Part shown: positions 1 through 10,200 of the stretch, piece by piece
Layout of the letters: every line of letters starts with the position of its first letter
Position numbering within the stretch: the first letter of the stretch is position 1
Assembly (NCBI GenBank): GCA_045637095.1
Contig: JAZTYX010000050.1
Location: 1-20,084 of the forward strand
Direction of reading: 5' to 3'
DNA: 20,084 nucleotides
Source of the DNA: UMGS1649 sp045637095
GTDB taxonomy: Bacteria; Bacillota; Clostridia; TANB77; CAG-465
Made by a program: the position numbers and the translations under genes
The notes under the pieces: model-generated
Databases searched by the model: none
The model's input: the letters and a program-made list of their open reading frames with translations, nothing else
What the model was told of the DNA's origin: nothing

Positions 1-1595
1 TTAAGGAAGAAGATACCTTCCTTGTCGTTAAGTTCTTCAGGAGTTACTGTATATTCAGCAGAGATTTCATACTTCTCACCGCCGATTGTTACGCTGTCTG
101 TCTTGTAAGAATCAACAGAACCTGTAACAGTCTTGGAAGATGCATAAAGAACTACAAGGCTTGAATCATAGAAATCAGTAACGATAGAAACTGTGTCGTT
201 AGCTGCAAGGTCGTTTACAGTAGCGATTGCACCGTCTTTGTAAACGATGTAGAGAACGTCTTCATCCTCTGTGTCGATAGCATCGATAGAACCTGTGTAT
301 GTTGTGAAGTCGATAACGCCGTCCATAGCTTCAACTTCTTCGATAACTGCTTCTTCGTCAAATACTACAACCTGGATAACGTCAATCTTATCATTAGCAT
401 CGTTGCTGATGAATGTGATTGTACCGCCGTTACCTTCCAATTCAGCAACAAGGTCTTCTGTATTGTATGCAGTTTCAAGATCTGCTGCACCATAGTTTAC
501 AGAAACAGCAACTACATCGTCAAGGTCGATTTCAGTAGCCTTTGTAGCGCCAACCTTTTTGTAGTAGATAGCACCGTCTACATCAGCGTCTGCATGAGTA
601 CCAGCGAGCTGTGTAGCACTGATTGTAAGAGATGTGTTTGCACCCTGCTTTTCAGCAATAGCGTAAACCATACGGTCGCCTGTTACTTCGTCTTCATCTT
701 CGCCAACGTAAGCGATTACTTTCTTACCAGCGAGAGTGTTAGCCTCGGGAACGAGTGAGCAGTTGATTTCTTCTGTAAGAACTTCATCAATTGCTTCGAG
801 CTTACCATAGTTGTACTCTTTGCAAACTGCACCTGTAAGCTTCATCATCTGATCAGCATCTTCTGTGTAGCCGTTCTGAGCGTAGTCAGCAACGGGAACC
901 TGGCTTACGATACCTTCCCACTTCTGTACTTCGAGGTACTTAGAAAGGATTGTATCGTCTGTCTTTGAATACTCATCCTTGTCGCCTGTTGTTGTCCAGG
1001 TATCCTGGTCCATAAGACGAACTTCGAGAGAGTTGTAAACAAGAACAGCGATTGTAGAACGAGCAGCAGCAGAACCAACTGTGCCGTTAGCGTTCTTTGT
1101 GATGCCTTCGCCAGAAGCGATTGCAAGGTAACCCTGTGACCAGCCACCCTTAGCCTGAGCTGCAAGCTCATAACCAAGTGCAACAACGATCATCTTAATA
1201 GCTTCTTCGTAAGCAACTGTGTTCTCAGGACGGTATGTTCCATCGGGATAACCGTTGATGATCTGCTGTGCATGAGCTACATTGATGTAGCCAGATGCCC
1301 AGTGGTCACCAGCAACGTCTGAGAATGCTGTTGTACCAACGCTAGATTCTGCCTGATCACCATAACCGAGTACACGGCAGATGATAGCAGCCATCTGAGC
1401 TCTTGTAACTGTTTCGTCAGGTCTGAAAGTACCATCTTCAAAACCGGTAAGGATACCGAGGTTTGAAAGGATACCAACAGCTTCAGAAACTTTTGTTCCT
1501 GCTGTTACGTCTGTGTAAGCAAAGGATGTAAGACCCATGCTAAGAACCATAGCGAATGCAAGAACAACTGCGAGTGTCTTCTTGAGATTCTTCAT
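1..1595 (-). CDS. S-layer protein with SLH domains (3' end beyond window)
   Basis: Secreted cell-surface protein, probably an S-layer subunit that binds the secondary cell-wall polymer through its SLH domains. The frame is open from ATG at 1595 to the left edge: 531 codons seen, no stop. AGGAGG lies 8 bases before the ATG. A signal peptide spans residues 1-26 (KK, a hydrophobic core, cleavage after SFA). SLH units lie at about 27-76 (GILTGFEDGTFRPDETVTRA), 89-141 (INGYPDGTYRPENTV, HW motif) and, more weakly, 151-191. From about residue 210 on, the chain is acidic, Thr/Val-rich and probably beta-structured, as in S-layer outer regions. Codon use is strongly biased to ACA, GCT, GTT, CTT, ATC, AAC, TAC and AAG with almost no ATA or TTA, which suggests very high expression and is unlike the AT-rich genes to the right. 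It has its own promoter and structured leader. The family call is secure; the outer domain is unassigned. Confidence 0.93.
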   Translation of the reverse strand, partial: MKNLKKTLAVVLAFAMVLSMGLTSFAYTDVTAGTKVSEAVGILSNLGILTGFEDGTFRPDETVTRAQMAAIICRVLGYGDQAESSVGTTAFSDVAGDHWASGYINVAHAQQIINGYPDGTYRPENTVAYEEAIKMIVVALGYELAAQAKGGWSQGYLAIASGEGITKNANGTVGSAAARSTIAVLVYNSLEVRLMDQDTWTTTGDKDEYSKTDDTILSKYLEVQKWEGIVSQVPVADYAQNGYTEDADQMMKLTGAVCKEYNYGKLEAIDEVLTEEINCSLVPEANTLAGKKVIAYVGEDEDEVTGDRMVYAIAEKQGANTSLTISATQLAGTHADADVDGAIYYKKVGATKATEIDLDDVVAVSVNYGAADLETAYNTEDLVAELEGNGGTITFISNDANDKIDVIQVVVFDEEAVIEEVEAMDGVIDFTTYTGSIDAIDTEDEDVLYIVYKDGAIATVNDLAANDTVSIVTDFYDSSLVVLYASSKTVTGSVDSYKTDSVTIGGEKYEISAEYTVTPEELNDKEGIFFL

Positions 1596-1611
1596 AATCT
1601 CTTCCTCCTAT

Positions 1612-1702
1612 AAAATAAATTTATTTTTTGAAAGAGTTCGTTTTTTACTTTCGGCGCCCTCTTTCAAATCACCAAAAGTTACAGTATTGGGGAGAGTCCC
1701 CA
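1612..1702 (-). promoter_or_regulatory. Structured 5' leader of the S-layer gene
   Basis: Three symmetric elements lie between the predicted transcription start (about 1710) and the ribosome site. A 6-bp stem TGGGGA/TCCCCA with a 3-base loop (1688-1702) is close to the 5' end. A perfect 10-bp inverted repeat TTTGAAAGAG/CTCTTTCAAA (1627-1636 with 1659-1668) has a 22-base loop containing GGCGCC. A 16-base palindrome AAAATAAATTTATTTT (1612-1627) sits just before AGGAGG. No U-tract follows any stem on the minus strand, so they do not look like terminators. The likely role is mRNA stability or control of ribosome access, as in leaders of other abundant surface proteins; this is inference. Confidence 0.55.
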
Positions 1703-1716
1703 TTTACTATACTCGA

Positions 1717-1745
1717 ATTATACCACCCATTTTTTGAAACCTCAA
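1717..1745 (-). promoter_or_regulatory. Sigma-A promoter of the S-layer gene
   Basis: The minus strand shows -35 TTGAGG (1745-1740), a 17-base spacer, and -10 TATAAT (1722-1717) preceded by TGG, an extended -10. Transcription should start near 1710, giving a leader of roughly 115 bases. The spacing and the perfect -10 make this a strong vegetative promoter. Confidence 0.82.
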
Positions 1746-1760
1746 TAGGTCTTTTTCATC

Positions 1761-1821
1761 TGTAACCAAACTGTAATCTTTTGTAATATTTCTTTTACAT
1801 TGTGTCATTTTTTGTAATATT
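1761..1821 (-). promoter_or_regulatory. Phased TGTAAY direct repeats, possible response-regulator site
   Basis: On the plus strand TGTAAC (1761-1766), TGTAAT (1772-1777), TGTAAT (1782-1787) and TGTAAT (1813-1818) follow at 11, 10 and 31 bases, all near whole turns of the helix. The last two lie in a longer identical block, TTTTGTAATATT, at 1779-1790 and 1810-1821. On the coding strand the core reads TTACA. The cluster begins 15 bases upstream of the -35 box, where an activator of the OmpR/PhoB class would bind. Bacillus PhoP boxes (TTNACA at 11-base steps) are similar but not identical. The regulator is unknown. Confidence 0.4.
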
Positions 1822-1872
1822 GCACGATAAAAATATGTTTTGGTACGAGTTTCTTCCTATTATATATAATAT

Positions 1873-2931
1873 TTACGCACCTTTACCAAGCATTACATCC
1901 ACACGGCGGATTGAGCCATTGCGGATAAATTCTATCTGCACTGTCTCGCCGCCTTGCCTTTTATAAAGCTCCTCCCTAAGGGTCAGCATAGTATCTACCT
2001 CGACACCGCTAAGGGCAGTAATTATATCGCCGTAACGTATTCCGGCGGCAAATGCGGGCCCCTCAATATCAAGCTTTGCCACAAAGAGCCCCTGTTCAAT
2101 GTCGTCACTTTCCCCAAGATATCTTGCCGCCGCAGGAGTATAGGCATACAGCCCGAGATAAGGCGTTCTGAACTGACCCACGCTTTTTAACCTTTCAATA
2201 ATCGGCACGCACACGTTTACAGGCACGGCAAAGCCCATACCCTCGGCACTTGTTACCTTAATGGTGTTAATTCCCACAACCTCGCCCTTTTCATTTAAAA
2301 GGGGACCGCCGCTGTTACCGGGGTTAATAGAGGCATCCGTCTGGATAAGGTCCTCCATATAGGCTGTTTCCCCGTTGTCGTTTTCAATACTGATGCTTCT
2401 GCCCAAAGCACTGACAATCCCCGCCGTAACCGTCCGCTGAAACTGCATACTGAGGGGGTTGCCGATGGCAATAACGCTTTCCCCGACACGGAGAGCTTTT
2501 GCATCGCCCAGTTTAGAATAGGAATATCCTCTTCCGTCAATTTTTACAATGGCGAGGTCGAGGGCACTGTCGCTCCAAACGGTTTTACCCTCGATGGTGT
2601 CGCCGTTATGGAGAGTGACCACAATTCTTTCGGGACGTGCCCCGATTACGTGGTGATTGGTTATAATATATCCGTCATCAGTTGCAAGGACGCCGCTCCC
2701 CATATACCACTCGTTTTTTCCTGCTGTGCCTTTTGACCCATCGGCACTGGATATTCCCACCACGCATTTTAATGCTTTCTCCAACATATCCTCACGCACA
2801 GGCACGGTGGCAGGCAATAATTCGTCATTGTCCCCGCTTTTCACCGAGAGCCGTGTATTTATGTCGTTATCTTCCTCGGGAGGGGTGTTAGTAAGAGTAA
2901 ATATACCATATACACCAATAATCAGTGACAA
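1873..2931 (-). CDS. HtrA/DegP-like serine protease with PDZ domain, 5' end abnormal
   Basis: Membrane-anchored trypsin-like protease of the HtrA family, expected to act outside the membrane on misfolded exported proteins. Numbering from TTG at 2931, the triad is His94 (TNHHVIG), Asp125 (ALDLAIVKI) and Ser207 (NPGNSGGPLLN). One PDZ domain covers about 275-350 (AGIRYGDIITALSGVEV). The open frame continues upstream of the TTG, adding KKTSLILLAVFVIL, so the TTG would cut the membrane segment in half and has no ribosome site. The full segment needs initiation at ATT (2973) or ATA (2976), just after AAGGA; no ATG, GTG or TTG is available before the in-frame TAA at 2980-2982. The coding part is clearly richer in GC than the permease gene next door. 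Its own start may have been lost at a junction. The family is certain; the start is not. Confidence 0.9.
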   Translation of the reverse strand: MSLIIGVYGIFTLTNTPPEEDNDINTRLSVKSGDNDELLPATVPVREDMLEKALKCVVGISSADGSKGTAGKNEWYMGSGVLATDDGYIITNHHVIGARPERIVVTLHNGDTIEGKTVWSDSALDLAIVKIDGRGYSYSKLGDAKALRVGESVIAIGNPLSMQFQRTVTAGIVSALGRSISIENDNGETAYMEDLIQTDASINPGNSGGPLLNEKGEVVGINTIKVTSAEGMGFAVPVNVCVPIIERLKSVGQFRTPYLGLYAYTPAAARYLGESDDIEQGLFVAKLDIEGPAFAAGIRYGDIITALSGVEVDTMLTLREELYKRQGGETVQIEFIRNGSIRRVDVMLGKGA

Positions 2932-2972
2932 TATTACAAAAACGGCAAGAAGTATAAGCGATGTTTTTTTAA

Positions 2973-4067
2973 TTATTCCTTAGTTACTTTCTTCTCTTTC
3001 TTTAATACGAATATATTCTTAAAGTACCCTGACTTAAACATTGTAGAGAAAACATTTTTGAATATTATCATAAGAACTGGTCCTATAATTAATCCTGCTA
3101 ACCCTAATATCTTAAATCCTAGATACATGCATAGTAGTGTTATAAACGGATGTGTTCCTAAATTATTACTTACTACTTTTGGCTCTATTAGTTGTCTTAC
3201 TATTGTCATTATAAAATAAAGAATTACTAATGAAATTCCAAAACCTAATTCTCCAGTTACTGCTGAATATATTGCCCAAGGTAACAACAATGCGCTTATT
3301 CCTAATATTGGTAATGCATCTATTAATGCTCCCATTATTGCAATAGTTAATGGATAATCTACTTTTAGTATTACAAATGCTATTAACAATTCTACAAAAG
3401 TTACTGTTATTAATATAAGTAATGCTTTTAAGTATTTTGTTAAAGATATAAAACATTTTGCTATTACATCTGTTATCTTTTTTACCCAACTATTAGGTAA
3501 TACATCTGTCATAAATTTTGTTATTGTTCTTCTATCTATTACTAAGAACAACGTCGCAAGAAATGTTACTATTATATATATTAATATATTAGGTATAAAT
3601 ATTATAAAGTTTATCACTGTGTTTGCTAGTTTTGTTGTAAGTGTTGCTAATTTAGATAATATATTTAACCCTATATTATATAATGATTCAGATACACCAG
3701 ATGGCGTTCTATCTAACATTTCTGTTATTGATGTATATATTGTTTTATATTCTATTTTTAAGTTTTCGTATATATTAGGAATTTTTGCACTTAAAGCTAT
3801 TGCTTCATTAACTAATGAAGTTATTGCTAATGCAATTATCCCTGCTATTAGTAGAAAAGTTATAGCTACTGCAATAGTACCAACAATTTTTCTTGAAATT
3901 TTTAATTTTGTAACTACCGCATTAACTGGTTTCTCTAATAAAAATGCTAATGCTATACCTATTGCAAAAGGCCAAAAATATATACCTAAATATATTACGC
4001 CAAATACTGCAACAACTACTCCAGCAAGTGCTAATAGTTTTATCCCTGTCTTCTTGTAATCTAACAT
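2973..4067 (-). CDS. ytvI: AI-2E family permease, YtvI-like
   Basis: Integral membrane protein of the AI-2E/UPF0118 family, 364 residues, with about eight hydrophobic segments. The second half carries the YtvI-type signature: DALPILGISALLLPWAIYS, then RQLIEPKVVSNNLGTHPF, then a Gly-rich hydrophobic tail GLAGLIIGPVLM. In Bacillus, YtvI is linked to sporulation; the substrate is not known, and other members of this family move autoinducer-2 or act in Na+/H+ exchange. ATG at 4067 follows AGAGGTGG by about 5 bases. The gene is transcribed alone from a perfect promoter, behind the terminator of the pilin operon. Composition is very AT-rich, with ATA and TTA common, like the pilin genes and unlike the protease that follows. 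The stop overlaps the possible ATT start of the protease by one base. Confidence 0.87.
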   Translation of the reverse strand: MLDYKKTGIKLLALAGVVVAVFGVIYLGIYFWPFAIGIALAFLLEKPVNAVVTKLKISRKIVGTIAVAITFLLIAGIIALAITSLVNEAIALSAKIPNIYENLKIEYKTIYTSITEMLDRTPSGVSESLYNIGLNILSKLATLTTKLANTVINFIIFIPNILIYIIVTFLATLFLVIDRRTITKFMTDVLPNSWVKKITDVIAKCFISLTKYLKALLILITVTFVELLIAFVILKVDYPLTIAIMGALIDALPILGISALLLPWAIYSAVTGELGFGISLVILYFIMTIVRQLIEPKVVSNNLGTHPFITLLCMYLGFKILGLAGLIIGPVLMIIFKNVFSTMFKSGYFKNIFVLKKEKKVTKE

Positions 4068-4086
4068 GTCTCCACCTCTTTTTAAG

Positions 4087-4115
4087 ATTATATATTTAAT
4101 GTTTTATATTGTCAA
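4087..4115 (-). promoter_or_regulatory. Consensus sigma-A promoter of the permease gene
   Basis: The minus strand has TTGACA (4115-4110), a 17-base spacer and TATAAT (4092-4087): a perfect match in both boxes. The start should fall near 4080, leaving a leader of about 13 bases that is little more than the ribosome site. Confidence 0.88.
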
Positions 4116-4137
4116 TTAAGTTGATATTATTAGCCAT

Positions 4138-4155
4138 AATCTTACATAAATCTTA
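4138..4155. repeat. Tandem AATCTTA pair upstream of the permease promoter
   Basis: AATCTTA occurs at 4138-4144 and 4149-4155, 11 bases apart, 22 bases upstream of the -35 box. A related TAAGATTA lies over the -10 region (4083-4090) in the other orientation. This could be a one-turn spaced operator, but in sequence this AT-rich chance is a real alternative. Confidence 0.3.
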
Positions 4156-4170
4156 AAAGCATGTATAAAT

Positions 4171-4202
4171 AAAAAACTCTCAAGAAATCTTGAGAGTTTT
4201 TA
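4171..4202 (-). terminator. Intrinsic terminator closing the pilin operon
   Basis: A 9-bp stem ACTCTCAAG/CTTGAGAGT (4176-4184 with 4189-4197) and AAAT loop is flanked by an A-run and a T-run, so it can end transcription in either direction. It begins 16 bases after the stop codon of the 2024-codon gene and separates the operon from the permease promoter. Confidence 0.92.
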
Positions 4203-4217
4203 TTTAGTTACATTCTA

Positions 4218-7200
4218 TTATTCATAGTCTGTAGCAGCTCTGTCATCAGCATCATAAAGGATTACTGTTCCTTTAATCTTCTTGTAAAGATCGTTTGATA
4301 ATGACCATTGACCGTCTTCTAAACGAATAGATGTTGCTGCTGTAAATGTTGCTGTGTATCCAAAATTCTTAAATCCTAGATATCCTTCATAATCCCATTG
4401 AGAAGTATTTGCTGCATCTATTGTTTTTAATAAGTCTTCAGTTTTACGATTTGCACTTATTTCTGATGTTGTCTTTGTAGCTGCGCCGTAAGATAAGCTT
4501 ATAGGTGTAGAGTTCTTTCCATATGTTCCTGCTTTTGCTGTTATATCAAATATAACTCCTATGTAACCATTCTTTAATGGTTTGTTTATGTCATAATTTC
4601 CATTTGCATCTACTGCTACTGCAATAGTTGAGTTTGGAAGTTTATACTCACCATAGTATGTTATTATTGTTCCGTTGTTAGCTGTATTAGCTGTATCGTA
4701 TGATTGATATACAGTTGCCATCTCATGTGTTAATCTAATCTTTCTTAGATTTCCAAGTACCTCTTCATCTTTAGATAAAGTTATTTTTTCTTTATCTGTT
4801 ATGTATCTGTACGGATCGTTTGGAGTGAATTTTAATTCGTATCCTCCGCCGTTTGTTTCATCGATTCTTACATATTTACCTGCTGCATTCTTATAGAATA
4901 AGTAGATTCCGCCTTTTCCTTCTTCTAAGAATGTTTTACCATCTTTAGATATGAAGTAGAATTTAGTTTTAATATCTACATATTTATTTGTTAATGGTTT
5001 ACCATCTGCATCATAGTATGCACCTGTTACTTTCATATCATAGCTGAATGAATATCCAAGTTTTGGTGCTTTTACATATGTCTTATCTGTATTCTTGTAA
5101 GGTCCTAATGGTAATGTTCTAACTGGATCTTTTCCAAGTTCTGCAGTTGTTCTTGCAACTGTCTTAGTTGGATCTAAATTAGAGTATACCCACTTTCTTA
5201 TACCAGAATAGTATAAGTCTCCTGTATGAGCATTTACTACTGAGTTTTTATTTTCTCTAAATACATTTTTCCATGAAACGTCTTTTAAGTCTGTAATTCT
5301 AAAGTCATATAATTTATTTAGAACTACTAATTCGTATTTTCTATCTGCGAAATAGCTTGGCATATCTGTTTCAGCGCCTGTTGTGATTTTATCTGTACAG
5401 ATATTCTTTACAGTTGCTTTTACAGTTGCTCTATTTTGTAACATGTCTACTAATAAATCATATTTATTTCCGTAATATCCAGATAATGAACGTCCGTATG
5501 AATCTACAAGATTTGTAGCATTATATGCGTATGCTCTTACTGTATATGAACGATTTTCTTCTGCTGCATTTATTGTATCATCTGTTACATCAGAATATAC
5601 TGTCGCCTTAATTTGTGTGCTTGTTGTTCCGCTAGTTATTGGTCCTATCCATGTACCAGCTTTTATTACATCTTTCTTTTTATTACTTAAGTTTGTACTT
5701 ATTGAACCTGTTGATGTTACCCATCCTCTTTCAGTTCCATTTCTGTATATAGAAGCTGTTGTTATATCAAAGTCAAATTTGATATAGTAGCCTGCTGCAT
5801 ACTTCTTAGCATCTGTTAAAGAGCTATATGGTTTAATTGTACTTTCTACTTTGTTACCAAATGTTACTGTGAATGGTACTCCAAGTTGTATTATTTGTAC
5901 TGAGCTGCTTGTTATATTTGATTGATCCACTAATTGATATGAATCAGATTGTAATGTAGCTGATGCAGCTATTGGTGTATAAATATTTACCTTTCTTGCA
6001 GTTTGTGTAATTAGACCATCATAATCTAATTTGAATTCACCATCTGTTAATTCTTGTTTGTTGTCTATGAATTTTGAATAGTAAACGTCGTCTACTACAC
6101 TTTTTACTGTTGAATCATATAGTAATGTATCTTTCTTGATTAATACAGATGTTCTATATTTAGCTTCAGCAGATATTGTTCTTACTCCGTTAGGAACCGT
6201 GTTAGCTATGCCGTATTCTGAATAATCTGATTCTGTTACTTTTGTACCTATTCCATTATATGCTTTTTGATAGAATAATGGTTGTGGTGTTTCAAGTTCT
6301 GTTGTTGTATCTATAGCTTCAGATAATTTTAGCTTTTTAGTTGCTGTAAGTTTGTTAGGATCGTTTAGGTTTTCTCCACCAATCTTAATGTGCATATTAC
6401 TTACCTTAAATGTAATATCTATGCCCATTGTTGTTGCAACTTCTTTCTTTTCTTTAGTTGAAACTAATACACTCAAGTCTGATGTTAAAGCTTTTTTATC
6501 TTTTATTGATGCAAATATATCATATTGTGCTTTGTATGAATCATAATATGTATTTAATGTATTTTGATAATTTTGCGCTTTAGTTAATTTAGCTTGAGCT
6601 GAATTTATTGCATTTAATGCTTTTTCAGCAGATTTCTTACGATGATTATATTCAACTTCACATAGTTCTTTCCATGCTAGTTTAACAACTACATTAGCTT
6701 CCTTAAATAAGTTGAATTCCTTATTTGCAAGGTCTAGTCTAGATTCTGCTGTATTTAATTCTCTTGTTAAACCTGGTATTAAACCGTTTAATCTTGCTCT
6801 TTCTGCTTGTGCAGTTCTTATTGCATTTTGAGCATTTGTTATGTTTGTTCTGTTTGTTGCTATCTCGTTATTCCATCTTGTTATATCTGCTCTAGCACTT
6901 GCGATAGCTTCTATTGTATCATCAATGTCATCTTCTTTATTAGAGATTTGAGTTGTTTTTGTACTAATTAAGTTTGTATATGCATCAATAGTAGCTTGAG
7001 CATTTGATATATTTGTTGCTAAATTACTAATTTTTGTATCTTGTGCAGATATTAAATCTTCATTTGCTTGATAATTACTATTTGCTGTTGTTAAAGCTGC
7101 CTCTGCTTCTCTTAATGCTTCTCTTGCACCGTTACATAAAGTTTCATCACCATCATCAACACAATATCTAGTAATATTGCTATTAGCATTTCTAATTGCA

Positions 7201-10200
7201 TTATTTGCTGCTGCTATTGCAGTATTAAGTGATGTTCTATTTGATACATAACCTGATCTTATTGATTCCTCAGTAGATTTTTGGCTTTCATAATTAGCTT
7301 TTGTTGTATACCAAGGAGAACGTTCATTTATATATTGTTGTTTTGCTGCTTTTAATGCGGCTAATTCTGATTCTTGATTTGATTGTTGTGTTTGTAGATT
7401 TGGTATTGTTGTATATGTAGCTGTATGTATCCAACTTTCACGGTTTGATATATTTCTGTTGTATGTTGTTATATTGTTGTTATATGTTGTTATATTGTTA
7501 TTTTGTGTTGTTACACCATTACGAGCATTGTTCAATGCATTTTGTGCTTCATTTCTAGCATTTGTAGCCCATGTTATAGCCGCTGCGAGCACACTGCTTT
7601 GATTTAATGCATTTTCATAATCTGCAACTGCAGCTTCATATTGTTGTTTTTTGTCTTCAAGTTTTCTTAATGTATATTCATGTACTTTTTCAAGATTTGC
7701 AAGTGTCTTTGCTGCATCATCTACATCTTTTTGTGCTTTTTGCTTGTCCTTAGCATTTACCTTTCCGTCACCATTAGCATCTACTCTTGCCATTTGAGTT
7801 TCTGTTAAGAATGTATGACTTAAAGATACATCTGTAGGATTTTCTGCACTCACATTACCTTTATTGTCTTTGATTTGTACTGATGCGTAATTCTTCCAAT
7901 TTGTAATATTATCATAATCTGAAGTGTCTATTGTCTTTATAGCTTTTGCTGATATTGAAGGATTTGATGTGTTAAAGTTGTATTCTTTCTTATCGTTTGA
8001 CCAATTAAAGATTGGTGTTCCGTTTGTTGATGACCACTTTTCACTAGCATCAAATACTGTTACTTTTTGTAATGTATCTACTACTAATTCATCTACTCTA
8101 AAGTAGCTAAATGAATATTTAACGTTATCTATATTTATTGTAGTTTTTTCATTACCACATGAGTAGTTTAATGTGATGTCTACATCATGTTTGTTGTTTT
8201 TCTTATCTATATATTCTAGGTTTATTGCAGATGCCATTACTTTAGATAGCTCTGTTAAACCTGCTTTTGCTTTTACACCAGATGGTACTGATAATACAGT
8301 ATTACCTTCTTCGTTATAACAATTTCCTTCATCTGTTGAATTAGATTTGAAGTAATATTTCATTGATATAAACTTATCTGGTATTGCTGCTTCTTGTTTA
8401 TCTTTATTGTAATAATAGAAGTTAACTTGTTTTGTTCCTGGTTCTATTAATACGCCTAAGATTGTATCGAATGGTTTGTACCAATCTTTTCTTGGTGAAA
8501 CTGTTCTTCCATACAGGCTCTCTAGTGTTACATATGAATTGTATTTTTGATATCCTATATATTTAACACCTTCCCAAATATATTTTAGAGTAAATCTTTC
8601 ATCTAACAAGTCTAGTGATGTTCTTACTAGTATTGTTTTTCCAGATTGTCTATAATATCTTTCTTGGATGTATCCTATTACTTCTTCGTTATCTCCCATA
8701 GAATCAAACGGTGGTTTTATTGCAGATATTGGATCTGTAAATAGTGCACCCATAAAAGCTGTATCGTTTGCTTTTATGTTTTGTTTTGCTGCTGGAAGTA
8801 CTTTGTTGTTTACATCTACAAATAAATGGTTTACATATACTATTTCTGGTTTCTTTGTATAATAGAAGTCTATAACTACCCATTCCGCTTCGCTTTCTGC
8901 TACTAGACCGTCTATTTCTACTGTAGTACCATCATATATCCTTCCATATGCTGAAGTTAAATTTACATTATATACCGCTTCTTCTAAAGAATTACCGCCG
9001 GCTGCATTGTATCCTATCGCTACATGTTTTTCTGTACCTGGATATTCATTTGCAACTTTCTTCATGTATTGATATACATCTATAGTTCCTTCATACATTT
9101 CTATTTCCCCATCTAAAATTTCTGTTGGATAAATAGTTGTATATTCACCATTAAAGTCATCCTTTATTTGTAATTCAGGATTTATTGCGCTTAAAAATGT
9201 TGCATTACTTAATGATGATGAGTTTACGGCTGTGTTTTCTCCAATACTTATATGTCTAATATATAAATTTCTCTTAGCTTTTCTTGGTATTGTTATTGCA
9301 TTATCAAAAGCATTTAATGCAGCTCTTGTTGCATCTTCAGCTGTACCTACTACATCTGTTGGCCAGAATTCTCTTGTATAACCACGTTTTTGATATTGGC
9401 TAAAGAATTCTGCTGCTGTTCTTGATAATTCATATCCACCATCATCGTATTGTGCACCAGATATTACTATATCTGATATATATAATGATGTTTGACTTTC
9501 AGAAAACCCATTATCTTTTAATGCTTTTCTTAATTCTAATAAATCATCATGATAAATTACACGTTCTTCTATATAGAAATATTCAGTATCTAGTGTGCCT
9601 GCTTCTCCTCTATATGCCTCTACTATTGCATATCTATATACTAATCTGTTTTTTGGTTGAACTGTGCTTATATTCCACTTAGTACCAAATGGAACTTGTT
9701 TTATAGCACCTTTATTACTATATACTTCATATATTAATGAAGGTATTGATTCAAGAACTTCATCATCGCCTAATAACTCAGGTTTAACAATTTTACTAGA
9801 AACATGGTTAAAATAATTTAACGCATTAGTAATTGTGTTAGATATTGGTATTACTACTCCATAGTCATCATGAGATATCATTGTTGCTGCTGCTGTTCCT
9901 TCAGTAGCTATAGGATATACACCTTGTTGTTCTGTATGGAAAGAATAACCTATAGTTTGAAATTCTTTTGCACTTGGTTTATGAACACCGTTTGAATCTG
10001 GTTCTACCCATTTTGATGGATATACAACTGATTTATATGTAAATCCATAAATTGTTGAGCCATCTTCTGATGTAACATAACTTGATGCTTTTTCTTTTAC
10101 ATATTCTTCTATTTGTTCTGGAGTTGCTGTTGTATATTTTCTAAATACTAGATCTGGTTTACCATCTCCGTTAACATCTTTTCTCCATGAATAGTGGTGA

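Noticed and set aside
905..1477. Minus-strand open frames of 66 and 93 codons inside the S-layer gene
   Set aside because: They are in another frame of a continuous SLH coding sequence with signal peptide, domains and a ribosome site; a by-product of its biased codon use.
4218..4260. Sortase-type anchor at the end of the 2024-residue protein
   Set aside because: The C-terminus is GTVILYDADDRAATDYE with no LPXTG-like motif, hydrophobic segment or basic tail.
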